Assembly (NCBI GenBank): GCA_022732885.1
Contig: JAIJTS010000006.1
Span: 1 to 64,000, forward strand
Length of the DNA stretch: 64,000 bases
Origin: Atopobium sp.
GTDB taxonomy: Bacteria > Actinomycetota > Coriobacteriia > Coriobacteriales > Atopobiaceae
Direction: 5' to 3'
Each line of letters starts with the position of its first letter. Within the stretch, counting starts at the first letter, position 1. A program made the position numbers and the translations under genes. The notes under the pieces were generated by a model. It saw only the letters and a list, made by a program, of their open reading frames with translations, was not told where the DNA came from and ran no database searches. This document shows, one piece after another, positions 8,462-16,790 of the stretch.

Positions 8462-9532
8462 ATGAACAAGAACGTTTCTCGTCGTAGCTTTGTGACTGGC
8501 GCAGCTGGCGCCGGCACACTTGCGGCCCTTGCAGGTCTTGTGGGCTGCAACCAGAAGAAGGACGACGGCCAGAAGGCATCTGGTGACAAGAAAAAGAAAC
8601 TCACCATGGTTACCGATACTGGCGGTGTAAATGACCAGTCCTTTAACCAGTCCGCTTGGGAGGGCATGACCGAGCTCAAGGACAAGAACGGCTGGGATGT
8701 CAGCTATCTTGAGTCCAAGCAGGACTCCGACTATGCAACCAACCTTGATAAGGCTGTTGACGCAGAGTCCGACCTTGTTTGGGGTGTTGGCTTTGCTATG
8801 GCAGACGCAACCCTTAAGGCTGCTAAGGACAATCCAAACACCCAGTTTGCCATTATCGACAACGGTAACGATTCTCAGGTTGCTAACTTCACTGGCGTTA
8901 TGTTCCGCGCCCAGGAGCCTTCCTTTGTTGTTGGCTACATTGCTGCTCGTACCACAAAGACCGGCAAGGTTGGCTTTGTTGGCGGCATTTCTTCTGCACT
9001 TATCGACCAGTTTGAGTATGGTTACCGCGGCGGCGTTGCTTATGCAAACAAGGAGAAGGGCACCAACGTTGAGGTTTCTGCACAGTACGCAGAGTCCTTC
9101 TCTGATGCTGCAAAGGGCAAGGCTATTGCTAACTCCATGTACTCCGATGGTTGTGACGTTGTCTTCCACGCTGCTGGTGGCGTAGGAACCGGCGTTATTG
9201 AGGCAGCTAAGGATGCAAACAAGCTTGCTATTGGCGTTGACCGTGACCAGGCATATCTTGCTCCAGAGAACGTTCTGACCTCCGCTCTTAAGCGCGTCAA
9301 CGTTGCTGTCGTTGAGATTTCCGAGAAGATCTTGAAGGACGGTCAGAAGGGTGGCACTACCATTTCTCTGGGCGCTTCCGAGGACGCTGTCGGAATTGCT
9401 GAGGATCACCACCTTATGGGTGAGGACACCTACAAGGCTGCTACTGGTCTTCTCGACAAGATCAAGGCTGGCTCCGTTGTTCCTCCTGCAAACAAGGATG
9501 ACCTGGACAAGTACGTCAAGTCTTTGAGCTAA
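8462..9532 (+). CDS. bmpA: BMP-family nucleoside-binding lipoprotein
   Basis: 356 residues; extracytoplasmic solute receptor for the ABC transporter encoded next. The signal peptide has a twin-arginine-like SRRSFVTG (residues 6-13) followed by a lipobox LVGC with lipidated Cys29, so it looks Tat-exported and membrane-anchored. The mature part is a Bmp/PnrA domain: MVTDTGGVNDQSFNQSAWEG is in the conserved N-terminal region, with GFVGGI, AAGGVGTGV and IGVDRDQAYLAPE further on. BMP receptors with this operon context (deo genes, cdd) bind purine and pyrimidine nucleosides. AAGGAGA lies 8 bases before the ATG. Confidence 0.93.
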   Translation: MNKNVSRRSFVTGAAGAGTLAALAGLVGCNQKKDDGQKASGDKKKKLTMVTDTGGVNDQSFNQSAWEGMTELKDKNGWDVSYLESKQDSDYATNLDKAVDAESDLVWGVGFAMADATLKAAKDNPNTQFAIIDNGNDSQVANFTGVMFRAQEPSFVVGYIAARTTKTGKVGFVGGISSALIDQFEYGYRGGVAYANKEKGTNVEVSAQYAESFSDAAKGKAIANSMYSDGCDVVFHAAGGVGTGVIEAAKDANKLAIGVDRDQAYLAPENVLTSALKRVNVAVVEISEKILKDGQKGGTTISLGASEDAVGIAEDHHLMGEDTYKAATGLLDKIKAGSVVPPANKDDLDKYVKSLS

Positions 9533-9624
9533 GTTCTGACTTAGTATCTAGTACGTCTTGAGGCTTTCTTGTTAGATGGTTATGCTCTCTGACAAGCCTT
9601 TAGACTGATGAGTTTGGATTTGTT

Positions 9625-9656
9625 GGTGAGGGGTGCTTTTTTTGGCGCTCCTCACC
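9625..9656 (+). terminator. Intercistronic hairpin after bmpA
   Basis: A 12-bp stem (9625-9636 with 9645-9656, including G-T pairs) around a T-rich loop, 30 bases before the nupA start. Such hairpins after binding-protein genes partly terminate and protect the upstream mRNA so that the receptor is made in excess. No T run follows the stem, so stabilisation is the more likely role. Confidence 0.5.
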
Positions 9657-9686
9657 TCTAGCAAGTGTGTATAAAGGAGGTGGCTC

Positions 9687-11216
9687 GTGGAAGTCAGTTC
9701 GGATTACGCTGTTCAGATGCATGGCATTACCAAAGTTTTTGGATCGTTTAAAGCTCTTGACGCCGTAGACCTTAACGTGCGCAAGCAAACTGTCCACGCC
9801 ATTTTAGGAGAGAACGGCGCAGGTAAAAGTACGCTTATGAACGTACTGTATGGCCTGTATTCTGCGGATGAGGGAGATGTTTACCTCAACGGAGAGCGCG
9901 TATCCATTTCTGGCCCAAACGATGCTATCGCTCACGGTATTGGTATGGTTCACCAGCACTTTATGCTGGTTGAGAACTTTACCGTTACGGAAAATATTGT
10001 TTTGGGCAATGAGGTCACCAAGGCCGGTGGCGTCCTTGATCCAAAGCGAGCTCGCGAGAAGGTCCTTGAGATTGTTGAGGAATACGGCTTTGACGTAGAT
10101 CCTGACGCCAAGATTGAAGACATCTCTGTTGGTATGCAGCAGCGTGTTGAGATCTTAAAGGCCCTATATCGCGGTGCTGATACTTTGATTCTTGATGAGC
10201 CTACGGCAGTACTTACGCCACAGGAGATTGAGAAGCTTATTCAGATCATGCATGATTTGGTAAGCAAAGGAAAAACCATCATTGTTATTACCCACAAGCT
10301 TAAAGAAATCATGTCTTCTGCTGATGAGTGCACTATTATTCGTCGTGGCAAGTATATGAGCACGGTTGATGTCTCCAAGACATCCGAGACAGAGCTTGCA
10401 ACACTTATGGTGGGTAGAAACGTTAACCTGCATGTAGAGAAGAAGCCAGCAACTCCTGGTGAGGTTGTCCTTTCAATCAAAGACCTCCATGTCAAGGACG
10501 AGCGTGGTATTGAGCAGGTCAACGGCTTTAATTTGGACATTCGTGCCGGCGAGATTGTTGGTCTTGCAGGCATTGACGGCAACGGCCAGAAAGAACTTGC
10601 CGATGCCATAAACGCACTGGTCAAACCTGAGTCGGGTACCATTTCTGTCAAGGGTGAAGAGATTCAGGGCACAACCCCTAAGACGGTCATTGATCACGCA
10701 GTTGCAACTATTCCTTCAGACCGTCATCGTTGGGGCCTGGTTCTGCCCTTTACGGTTGCCGAGAACATGGTGCTTGAGCGCCACAATGAAGAAACCTTTG
10801 GTAAGGGCATTGCGCTTGACCTGGCAAAGATTAAGGAATTCTCGCAGAAGCTGATTGACGAGTTTGATATTCGTCCTGCTGAGTGCGCAGATCATCAGGC
10901 GGTAGGACTTTCCGGCGGTAACCAGCAGAAAGTTATTATCGCCCGCGAGGTTTCTTCCAACCCAGACGTTCTCATTGCTATCCAGCCAACTCGTGGTCTT
11001 GACGTTGGTGCTATTGAGTTTGTTCACAAAGCACTTATTCGCGAGAGGGACCGTGGAGCAGCAATTTTGCTGATTTCCTTTGAGTTGGATGAGATTATGG
11101 ACGTTGCCGATAAGATGGCAATTATTTACGCCGGCAAAAATGTTGGTGAGTTTGATCAAGGCACTATCACTGAAGAGCAGGCTGGCCTGCTGATGGCAGG
11201 AGGTGACGCCGAGTGA
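9687..11216 (+). CDS. nupA: Nucleoside ABC transporter ATP-binding protein (tandem ATPase)
   Basis: 509 residues with two fused ABC domains, as in sugar/nucleoside importers of the RbsA/NupA type. Domain 1: Walker A GENGAGKST (about 41-49), signature replaced by SVGMQQRVEI, Walker B TLILDEPTAVL. Domain 2: degenerate Walker A (GIDGNGQKE), signature LSGGNQQKV and Walker B-like VLIAIQPTRGLD. The degenerate second site and the missing Asp-Glu in its Walker B are usual for this family. The GTG at 9687 follows AAAGGAGGTGG. The gene overlaps the next permease by 4 bases. Confidence 0.95.
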   Translation: MEVSSDYAVQMHGITKVFGSFKALDAVDLNVRKQTVHAILGENGAGKSTLMNVLYGLYSADEGDVYLNGERVSISGPNDAIAHGIGMVHQHFMLVENFTVTENIVLGNEVTKAGGVLDPKRAREKVLEIVEEYGFDVDPDAKIEDISVGMQQRVEILKALYRGADTLILDEPTAVLTPQEIEKLIQIMHDLVSKGKTIIVITHKLKEIMSSADECTIIRRGKYMSTVDVSKTSETELATLMVGRNVNLHVEKKPATPGEVVLSIKDLHVKDERGIEQVNGFNLDIRAGEIVGLAGIDGNGQKELADAINALVKPESGTISVKGEEIQGTTPKTVIDHAVATIPSDRHRWGLVLPFTVAENMVLERHNEETFGKGIALDLAKIKEFSQKLIDEFDIRPAECADHQAVGLSGGNQQKVIIAREVSSNPDVLIAIQPTRGLDVGAIEFVHKALIRERDRGAAILLISFELDEIMDVADKMAIIYAGKNVGEFDQGTITEEQAGLLMAGGDAE

Positions 11217-12415
11217 GTATGCTTACAAAGATAATGAGAAAGCCAATTACTTCAGCAATTGTCGCAATTTTTGTTGGCCTGCTGGTTGCTTCTATTATTT
11301 TGGTTGTTGCTGGATATGATCCTATCAGCTCGTTTGAGGCTCTTATTGGTGGCATGATAGGTAAGCCAAAATACATTTCAAACGTCATTATTAAGGCAAC
11401 ACCTTTGCTCTTTACTGGTATTGCTGTTGCCTTTGCATTCCGTGTTGGCCTCTTTAACATTGGTGCTGAGGGTCAGTACATTGTAGGAACTATTCTGGCT
11501 GTTATTGTTGGCTATAGCCTTGACTTGCCTCCAGTACTTCAGATTCCGGTAGTTGTTTTGGTAGGTACCGCAGGTGGTGCAGGTATTGGTGCCATCATTG
11601 GATGGCTTAAGGCTCAATTTGGCATCAACGAGGTTATTACCAGCATTATGTTTAACTGGATTAGCCTCTACCTTTGTAACTTTGTGGTTTCTCTTCCACA
11701 GTTCCACCAGCCTAACTCAACTTCTTCATACTCCATTAATGAGTCTGGCTACACCACGCTGTTCTATGGCATGAAGAATTCCGAGGACGGCGCTGCGGCA
11801 ATACGCAATATTCCTGTTATTGGTGACGCTATTATGCGTACCGACGTAAACATTGGTATTTTTGTTGCTATTTTCGCAGCTATCTTTATTGGTTGGCTTC
11901 TTATGCGCACCAAGGTTGGTTATGAGATGCGCGCTGTTGGTTTTAATCGCGATGCTGCTCAGTTTACGGGCATCAACGTTAAGAAAAACCTCACACTCTG
12001 CATGGCTATCTCTGGTGCACTCTGCGGACTTGCAGGTGCTTTAACCATTACCGGTATTGCTCCTCACAGTATTGCAACGCTGGCAGCATTTGAGAACAAC
12101 GGCTTCAACGGTCTGTCCGTTGCATTTATTGCTAACTGCAACCCCGTTGCATGCATTCCTGCATCCTTCCTGTTCGCTGGCCTTCTTTACGGTGGCCAGA
12201 CTGTTCAGCAGACTGTTGGTGCACCTTCCGAGATTATCAACATTGTTATTGGTACCATCGTATTCTTCATGGCCCTGGGTGGCGTTATTCCTATGCTTGC
12301 TGACCGTCTTGATCACAAGCGTGCTCAGAAGGCTAAGGAAGAAGAGGCAAAGCTTGCTGCTCAAGTGAGTGATGCGTCCAACTCATCTCAGGAGGAGGCA
12401 AACAATGCTCACTAA
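11213..12415 (+). CDS. nupB: Nucleoside ABC transporter permease 1
   Basis: 400-residue integral membrane protein of the BPD_transp_2 (RbsC-like) family. It has about 8-10 hydrophobic segments, the conserved FRVGLFNIGAEGQYIVG motif, and GINVKKNLTLCMAISGALCGLAGA near the ATPase-coupling region. The charged C-terminal tail (about 375-400, KRAQKAKEEEAKL) is cytoplasmic. The GTG overlaps the nupA stop (GTGA) with AGGAGGTGA upstream. With nupC it forms the transmembrane channel for nucleosides delivered by BmpA. Confidence 0.93.
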   Translation: MSMLTKIMRKPITSAIVAIFVGLLVASIILVVAGYDPISSFEALIGGMIGKPKYISNVIIKATPLLFTGIAVAFAFRVGLFNIGAEGQYIVGTILAVIVGYSLDLPPVLQIPVVVLVGTAGGAGIGAIIGWLKAQFGINEVITSIMFNWISLYLCNFVVSLPQFHQPNSTSSYSINESGYTTLFYGMKNSEDGAAAIRNIPVIGDAIMRTDVNIGIFVAIFAAIFIGWLLMRTKVGYEMRAVGFNRDAAQFTGINVKKNLTLCMAISGALCGLAGALTITGIAPHSIATLAAFENNGFNGLSVAFIANCNPVACIPASFLFAGLLYGGQTVQQTVGAPSEIINIVIGTIVFFMALGGVIPMLADRLDHKRAQKAKEEEAKLAAQVSDASNSSQEEANNAH

Positions 12416-13328
12416 CTTGATTCTTCTTGTTTCCGTTACCCTCATGTACTCAACACCTCTTATTTTTGGTGCTCTTGGTGGCGTTGTCTCCGAGCGCTCT
12501 GGTGTTGTCAACATTGGTATTGAGGGCATGATGGGTGTTGGCGCTTTTGCAGGTGTTGCAGGTAGCTACCTCACCGGAAACCCTTGGATTGGCTTCCTCT
12601 GCGCAGGTATTGCAGGTGGCCTTATTGCACTTTTGCATGCTATTGCATCTGTTACGTTTAATGCTGACCAGACAGTTTCTGGTGTTGCTATTAACTTGCT
12701 GGCACCTGGCATTGCTTTGTTTGCCTGCCGTCTTTTGTTTGACGGCGCTGCAATGTCTCCAGCTGTCAATAAGCTACCAAAGCTCTTTGGTGAAGGCGCT
12801 TTTAACGACACACCATATTCCAGCTTAAACGTAGATATTACCGTGGTCCTTGCACTCTTGACCGCTCTTCTCGTCTGGTTTGTGCTTTATCGCACCAAGT
12901 GGGGCCTGCGTATTCGCTCCGTTGGCGAGCATCCACACGCATCCGAGACACTGGGTATTAGCGTTCGTAAGACTCGCTATCTCTGCGTTATTGTTTCTGG
13001 TGTTCTGGCTGGATTTGGCGGTGCTTCTGTAACGCTGGCAATTATTTCTCAGTTCACTCAGACAGCTATTTCTGGTCAGGGCTTTATTGCACTGGCTGCA
13101 GTCATCTTTGGTAAGTGGAAGCCTCTAAATACCTATTCAGCTTGTTTGCTCTTTGGCTTTACTCAGGCACTTGCAATTCTTCTTGGTGGCGGAGCAACTC
13201 CAATTCCAAGTCAGATCATCGCAATGCTTCCTTACTTCATCACCATTATTACGCTGGTCCTCTTTGTTGGTAAGTCTGTTGCTCCTAAGGCAGACGGCGT
13301 ACCATACATCAAGGGAAGCCGTGCATAA
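12405..13328 (+). CDS. nupC: Nucleoside ABC transporter permease 2
   Basis: 307 residues, same BPD_transp_2 family. TPLIFGALGGVVSERSGVVNIGIEGMM is the typical N-terminal motif and ALGIS-like TLGISVRKTRYL with GVLAGFGGA matches the coupling segment. Reading is open from 12369, but the ATG at 12405 has GGAGGAGG 7 bases upstream and gives MLTNLILLVSVTLMYSTP, the expected first helix. It overlaps nupB by 11 bases and cdd by one base (TAATG). Confidence 0.93.
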   Translation: MLTNLILLVSVTLMYSTPLIFGALGGVVSERSGVVNIGIEGMMGVGAFAGVAGSYLTGNPWIGFLCAGIAGGLIALLHAIASVTFNADQTVSGVAINLLAPGIALFACRLLFDGAAMSPAVNKLPKLFGEGAFNDTPYSSLNVDITVVLALLTALLVWFVLYRTKWGLRIRSVGEHPHASETLGISVRKTRYLCVIVSGVLAGFGGASVTLAIISQFTQTAISGQGFIALAAVIFGKWKPLNTYSACLLFGFTQALAILLGGGATPIPSQIIAMLPYFITIITLVLFVGKSVAPKADGVPYIKGSRA

Positions 13329-13885
13329 TGGCTGAGGTAGAGGGTTCTTGTCACGTCTCCAATGAGGCGCTTGTTCAGCTTGCTATTGAGGCACGCAATC
13401 ACGCCTATGTACCGTACTCTCACTATGCTGTTGGAGCTGCGCTTTTGTGCTCCGATGGCACCGTGTACGGCGGCGCCAACCTAGAAAATGCTGCGTATAC
13501 GCCTTCTAACTGCGCAGAGCGTACGGCGTTTTTCCGCGCGGTATTTGAGGGCCGTAGGGATTTTGTGGCCATTGCGGTTGTTGGTGGCCCAGAGGGAGAA
13601 GCCCCATCAGCTTGGTGCACTCCTTGTGGCGTATGCAGGCAGGTGATTCGCGAGTGGTGCGATCCTGCAACATTCCGTATTGTGCTGGGCAAGGCAGATG
13701 CGGCTCCCCGTGAGTATCTGCTTCAGGACATCTTGCCTATGGGATTTGGTCCCGAGGATTTGGGTGAGTCTAGTCCTGCAGGTGCATCGGGTGACGACGC
13801 CGTGAAGGGCGCCGCGGGCGCCGCGGGCGACCGCGAGCATGGCGCGGACGGTCACGAGCACGGTTGCGCTTGCGGGTGCAGATAA
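13328..13885 (+). CDS. cdd: Cytidine deaminase with unusual His/Cys-rich tail
   Basis: 185 residues; the family core is about 130. It deaminates (deoxy)cytidine to (deoxy)uridine for DeoA. Zinc ligands are C62 (NCAERTAFF, with E64 the proton shuttle), C100 and C103 (WCTPCGVC). The core ends near LLQDILPMGFGPEDLG (about 131-146). The remaining 39 residues are Gly/Ala-rich and finish HGADGHEHGCACGCR, with three His and three Cys. The tail DNA is far richer in GC than the core. A metal-binding role is inference. The start overlaps the nupC stop. Confidence 0.94.
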   Translation: MAEVEGSCHVSNEALVQLAIEARNHAYVPYSHYAVGAALLCSDGTVYGGANLENAAYTPSNCAERTAFFRAVFEGRRDFVAIAVVGGPEGEAPSAWCTPCGVCRQVIREWCDPATFRIVLGKADAAPREYLLQDILPMGFGPEDLGESSPAGASGDDAVKGAAGAAGDREHGADGHEHGCACGCR

Positions 13886-13908
13886 CCTGGTAGGTTACAT
13901 GAAATTGC

Positions 13909-13943
13909 GAGCCGGTAGAGTTTCTCGCTACCGGCTCTTTTAC
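13909..13943 (+). terminator. Terminator after cdd
   Basis: Stem GAGCCGGTAG / CTACCGGCTC around AGTTTCTCG, followed by TTTTACT. The next gene, deoA, would need its own promoter or readthrough. Confidence 0.85.
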
Positions 13944-14025
13944 TAGAGAGTCAACGTGAAAGCAACGGACGTGCCCGGCAACAAGTGTTAAAGCGATGGG
14001 CGCGAAAGCGGAAAGAGGTTTACCT

Positions 14026-15351
14026 ATGCGCATGTACGATGTGATTGAGAAGAAGCGTGACGGCGGCGAGCTTACTGACGCCGAGATTGATTACTTTGTC
14101 TCGGGTTATGTGGCGGGGGACATTCCTGATTACCAGGCTTCCGCACTGGCAATGGCTATCTTCTACAAGGGCATGACCGCACATGAAACTGCTCACCTGA
14201 CCATGGCAATGGCTGAGTCTGGCGACATGATGGACCTCTCGGCTATTCCTGGCATTAAGGTAGATAAGCATTCCACAGGCGGCGTTGGCGATAAAACCAC
14301 GCTGGTAGTGGCTCCAATTGTTGCGTCTCTGGGCGTCAAGGTTGCCAAGATGAGCGGTCGTGGCCTGGGCCACACGGGCGGCACGCTGGACAAACTCGAG
14401 GCAATCCCAGGACTTTCCATTGAGATTTCCGAGCCTGACTTCTTCAAGCAGGTTTCCGAGATTGGCGTTGCCGTCGCAGGTCAGACGGGCAATCTTGTCC
14501 CAGCAGACAAGAAGCTCTACGCACTACGCGACGTCACCGCAACCGTTGACTCGGTGCCTCTGATTGCGTCGAGCATCATGAGTAAGAAGATTGCTTCCGG
14601 CTCCGATTGTATTTTGCTGGACGTTAAGTGCGGTTCTGGCGCTTTTATGAAGGACGTTGACTCTGCAATTGAGCTGGCAGATGCCATGGTCTCCATTGGT
14701 GAGCACGTCGGTCGCACCACCGCGGCTCTGATTACTGGCATGGATCGCCCTCTGGGCAAAAACGTTGGTAACTCTCTTGAGGTTATTGAGGCAGTGGCAA
14801 CGCTTAAGGGTGAAGGCCCTGAGGATCTGACCGATGTCTGCGTTGAGCTTGCTGCAAACATGCTTAACCTCGCAGGCAAGGGAAGCGTTGAAGATTGCCG
14901 CAAGCTGGCTCGTCAGCAGATTGCTAACGGTGAAGGCCTGTCTAAGCTGGCACAGATGGTCAAGGCCCAAGGTGGCACGGACGAGGTCATCTTTGACACT
15001 ACCAAGTTTGAAGCCGCTCCATTCCGCCGTGACATTGTGGCCCAGACCAGCGGATACATCACATCCATGAACGCTGAGTTGGTGGGCATTTCATCCGTTG
15101 CTCTGGGTGCCGGTCGTGAAAAGAAGGGTGATCCAATTGACCCAGCAGCTGGCATTATCCTTGAGCGCAAGACCGGTGACTTTGTCGAGAAGGACGATGT
15201 TATTGCAACACTTCTGACTGGCGACGAAAGCCGTCTTGATGAGGGTGAGCGCATCTTCCGTGAGGCTCTAGTCTTTGGCGATAGTGCTCCTGAGCTGGAG
15301 CCACTGTTCTTTGCACGTGTCTCCAAGGACGGCGTCGAGCGCTTTGCGTAA
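14026..15351 (+). CDS. deoA: Pyrimidine-nucleoside/thymidine phosphorylase
   Basis: 441 residues, normal length. It phosphorolyses thymidine, deoxyuridine and perhaps uridine to base and (deoxy)ribose-1-phosphate, which DeoB then uses. KHSTGGVGDKTTL holds the phosphate-binding and catalytic His/Lys region and MSGRGLGHTGGTLDKLE is the family signature. Reading is open from 13996, but the ATG at 14026 (MRMYDVIEKKRDG) matches the family start and has AAAGAGG 7 bases upstream. It lies 82 bases after the cdd terminator. Confidence 0.96.
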   Translation: MRMYDVIEKKRDGGELTDAEIDYFVSGYVAGDIPDYQASALAMAIFYKGMTAHETAHLTMAMAESGDMMDLSAIPGIKVDKHSTGGVGDKTTLVVAPIVASLGVKVAKMSGRGLGHTGGTLDKLEAIPGLSIEISEPDFFKQVSEIGVAVAGQTGNLVPADKKLYALRDVTATVDSVPLIASSIMSKKIASGSDCILLDVKCGSGAFMKDVDSAIELADAMVSIGEHVGRTTAALITGMDRPLGKNVGNSLEVIEAVATLKGEGPEDLTDVCVELAANMLNLAGKGSVEDCRKLARQQIANGEGLSKLAQMVKAQGGTDEVIFDTTKFEAAPFRRDIVAQTSGYITSMNAELVGISSVALGAGREKKGDPIDPAAGIILERKTGDFVEKDDVIATLLTGDESRLDEGERIFREALVFGDSAPELEPLFFARVSKDGVERFA

Positions 15352-15421
15352 GTGCAGGTCGCGGGTCCGAGCGCGTGGGTGCGGGTCGCGGGCTGGAAGC
15401 TCCACATAACATGCAGGTCAG

Positions 15422-15455
15422 ACCGGTGTTCACGCAGGTGAACACCGGTTTTTTG
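15422..15455 (+). terminator. Terminator after deoA
   Basis: Stem ACCGGTGTTCAC / GTGAACACCGGT with a 5-base loop, followed by a run of T. It ends the nucleoside island. Confidence 0.92.
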
Positions 15456-15579
15456 TACGGCGACAGCGTCGTGTACGGACAAACTTGCAGGTTGGACGCG
15501 CGAAACGCCGTTGCGAGTGGACGGGGTTTCTCGCCAAGTGCTGCTGCAGACGGTTTGTGGTCTTCGAGCCTGAAAAGGG

Positions 15580-15691
15580 CATCATGTCTGAGTAAATTTA
15601 CTCAGACATGATGAGAAAAACCGGCAAAACCGCTCAGATATGGTGCACTTTTCCGGCAAATTATTCAGACATGACGATAACATCGGGCTTC
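15580..15691. repeat. Class C intergenic element: 34-bp palindrome plus direct units
   Basis: Bases 15580-15613 form a perfect palindrome with 17-base arms (right arm TTTACTCAGACATGATG). The right half begins a series of three direct units spaced about 32 bp, each made of a CTCAGACATGA-like box, 8-9 variable bases and a CCGGCAAA-like box (near 15601, 15633 and 15664; the last is degenerate). It has the same plan as the class B element that follows. It lies in the 731-base gap between deoA and tetR, which otherwise holds two GGCGAGAA sites and the tetR promoter. Confidence 0.7.
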
Positions 15692-15725
15692 CTGGAAGGG
15701 TGAGCTTGGACACGCTTTAAATCTC

Positions 15726-15843
15726 GCCTGAAAGTACAAAGAATCTGTGTTTGGAGCACAGATTCTTTGATGAAATCAGGCAAAATCCACTGATTCTTTT
15801 ACATTTTCAGGCAAAAGGTACAGATTCTTTGATGAAATCAGGC
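15726..15843. repeat. Class B intergenic element, copy 1 (31-bp array)
   Basis: Bounded by inverted ends GCCTGA...TCAGGC. One inverted unit (15726-15748) is followed by three direct units starting at 15758, 15789 and 15820, exactly 31 bp apart. Each unit is GATTCTTT, about 8 variable bases, then TCAGGC (plus AAAA between units). The inverted unit and the first direct unit can pair as a hairpin (AAAGAATCTGT with ACAGATTCTTT). A second copy with the same architecture is at 47302-47419. Confidence 0.8.
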
Positions 15844-15912
15844 GCGCTAGCAGGCCAAAATAGAACCTTAGCGGTCACGGTAAGTCTGGCGAGAAAAACG
15901 GTCTTCTCGAGG

Positions 15913-15958
15913 TTGCAGTTATTGCACAGAGTGTGTAATAATACTCAGTATGTGCAAT
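15913..15958 (+). promoter_or_regulatory. tetR promoter with overlapping inverted repeat
   Basis: TTGCAG (15913-15918), 17-base spacer, TAATAA (15936-15941). An inverted repeat ATTGCACA (15921-15928) / TGTGCAAT (15951-15958) brackets the -10 region, a typical position for a self-regulating TetR operator. A run of eight G (15963-15970) and a very GC-rich stretch to about 16040 follow before the gene. Confidence 0.55.
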
Positions 15959-16082
15959 AAGTGGGGGGGGTGCCGATGCGCCGCCTACGCCGCGCCGCTC
16001 GCGCCTGCCGTGCCCGTCGCGCGCCCGCGTCGCTCGCACGCACCCAGTACGTAGATGTAACCAAGAAAGGCTTCAGAAACGT

Positions 16083-16790
16083 ATGACGCAAACATTGTCT
16101 GCACCTGCTGTTTTGTCAGTTTGTAAGCTTGATCGACGTACCGCCAGAACACGCGCGGCGCTCAGAAAAGCCCTGGCAGAAGAGATAGACGCTACCGGTG
16201 ACCTTACCTCTGTGACTGTCACAGGCGTAACGGAGCGCGCTGGTCTTACGCGTCGAACCTTTTATTCCCACTACAAAGACATTCCTGACCTGGTGCTTCA
16301 TATTGAAAAGGAAGCGCTGGCGGAGCTTAGACCTGCCGTTGAGCGGCTTGCTCACGTGAACCTTGCCGAGCTTAAAGAGGCAATCGACTCCTATAGACCC
16401 TGCCCTGGCGCAACTGAGATGCTCCGTAGCATTCGTAAGCACGGCTTCTATCTGCGTCCTTTGTTGGGCAACGGCGGCGATCCCGCGTTCCAGGATAAGC
16501 TAAAGCACCTGGTACACGAGGTTATTGCTGAGCGTGCTTTGCACGATCTTGATCCGCGCGCCATGGGTCCATTTTTTGACTACTATCTGACCTTCGCAAT
16601 TTCTGCCGAGGTTGGCGTCCTTATCCGCTGGTTAATCGGCGGCATGCGCGAGAGTGACGAGCAGATGGCAGGCCTTATGACCGGCCTTATGTTTGTTGCA
16701 CCTGGCGATCTGTACGGCAAGCCAATCAAGTTAGACGTTCCACGATTTGCGCTTGCAACTCTTGTTCTCGGAGAGGAAAACAATGATTAG
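16083..16790 (+). CDS. TetR-family transcription regulator
   Basis: 235 residues. The N-terminal HTH lies at about residues 18-65 (RRTARTRAALRKAL ... VTVTGVTERAGLTRRTFYSHYKDIPDL). The remaining alpha-helical region is the ligand-binding/dimerisation domain, with no recognisable ligand signature. It overlaps the following giant gene by 8 bases, so the regulator and enzyme are co-expressed, and an inverted repeat overlaps its promoter (15913-15958), suggesting autoregulation and control of the downstream enzyme. The ATG at 16083 is preceded by a weak AAGAAAGG about 10 bases upstream. Confidence 0.88.
   Translation: MTQTLSAPAVLSVCKLDRRTARTRAALRKALAEEIDATGDLTSVTVTGVTERAGLTRRTFYSHYKDIPDLVLHIEKEALAELRPAVERLAHVNLAELKEAIDSYRPCPGATEMLRSIRKHGFYLRPLLGNGGDPAFQDKLKHLVHEVIAERALHDLDPRAMGPFFDYYLTFAISAEVGVLIRWLIGGMRESDEQMAGLMTGLMFVAPGDLYGKPIKLDVPRFALATLVLGEENND

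Noticed and set aside
8402..9412. 336-codon open frame on the minus strand opposite bmpA
   Set aside because: It is fully antisense to a well-conserved lipoprotein gene, has no domain or ribosome site, and results from codon bias.
15726..15843. 31-bp regular repeats as a CRISPR array or a type III toxin-antitoxin RNA
   Set aside because: The whole period is 31 bp with only about 8 variable bases per unit, too short for spacers, and no cas genes are near. No toxin-like gene follows either copy, as ToxIN-type loci require.
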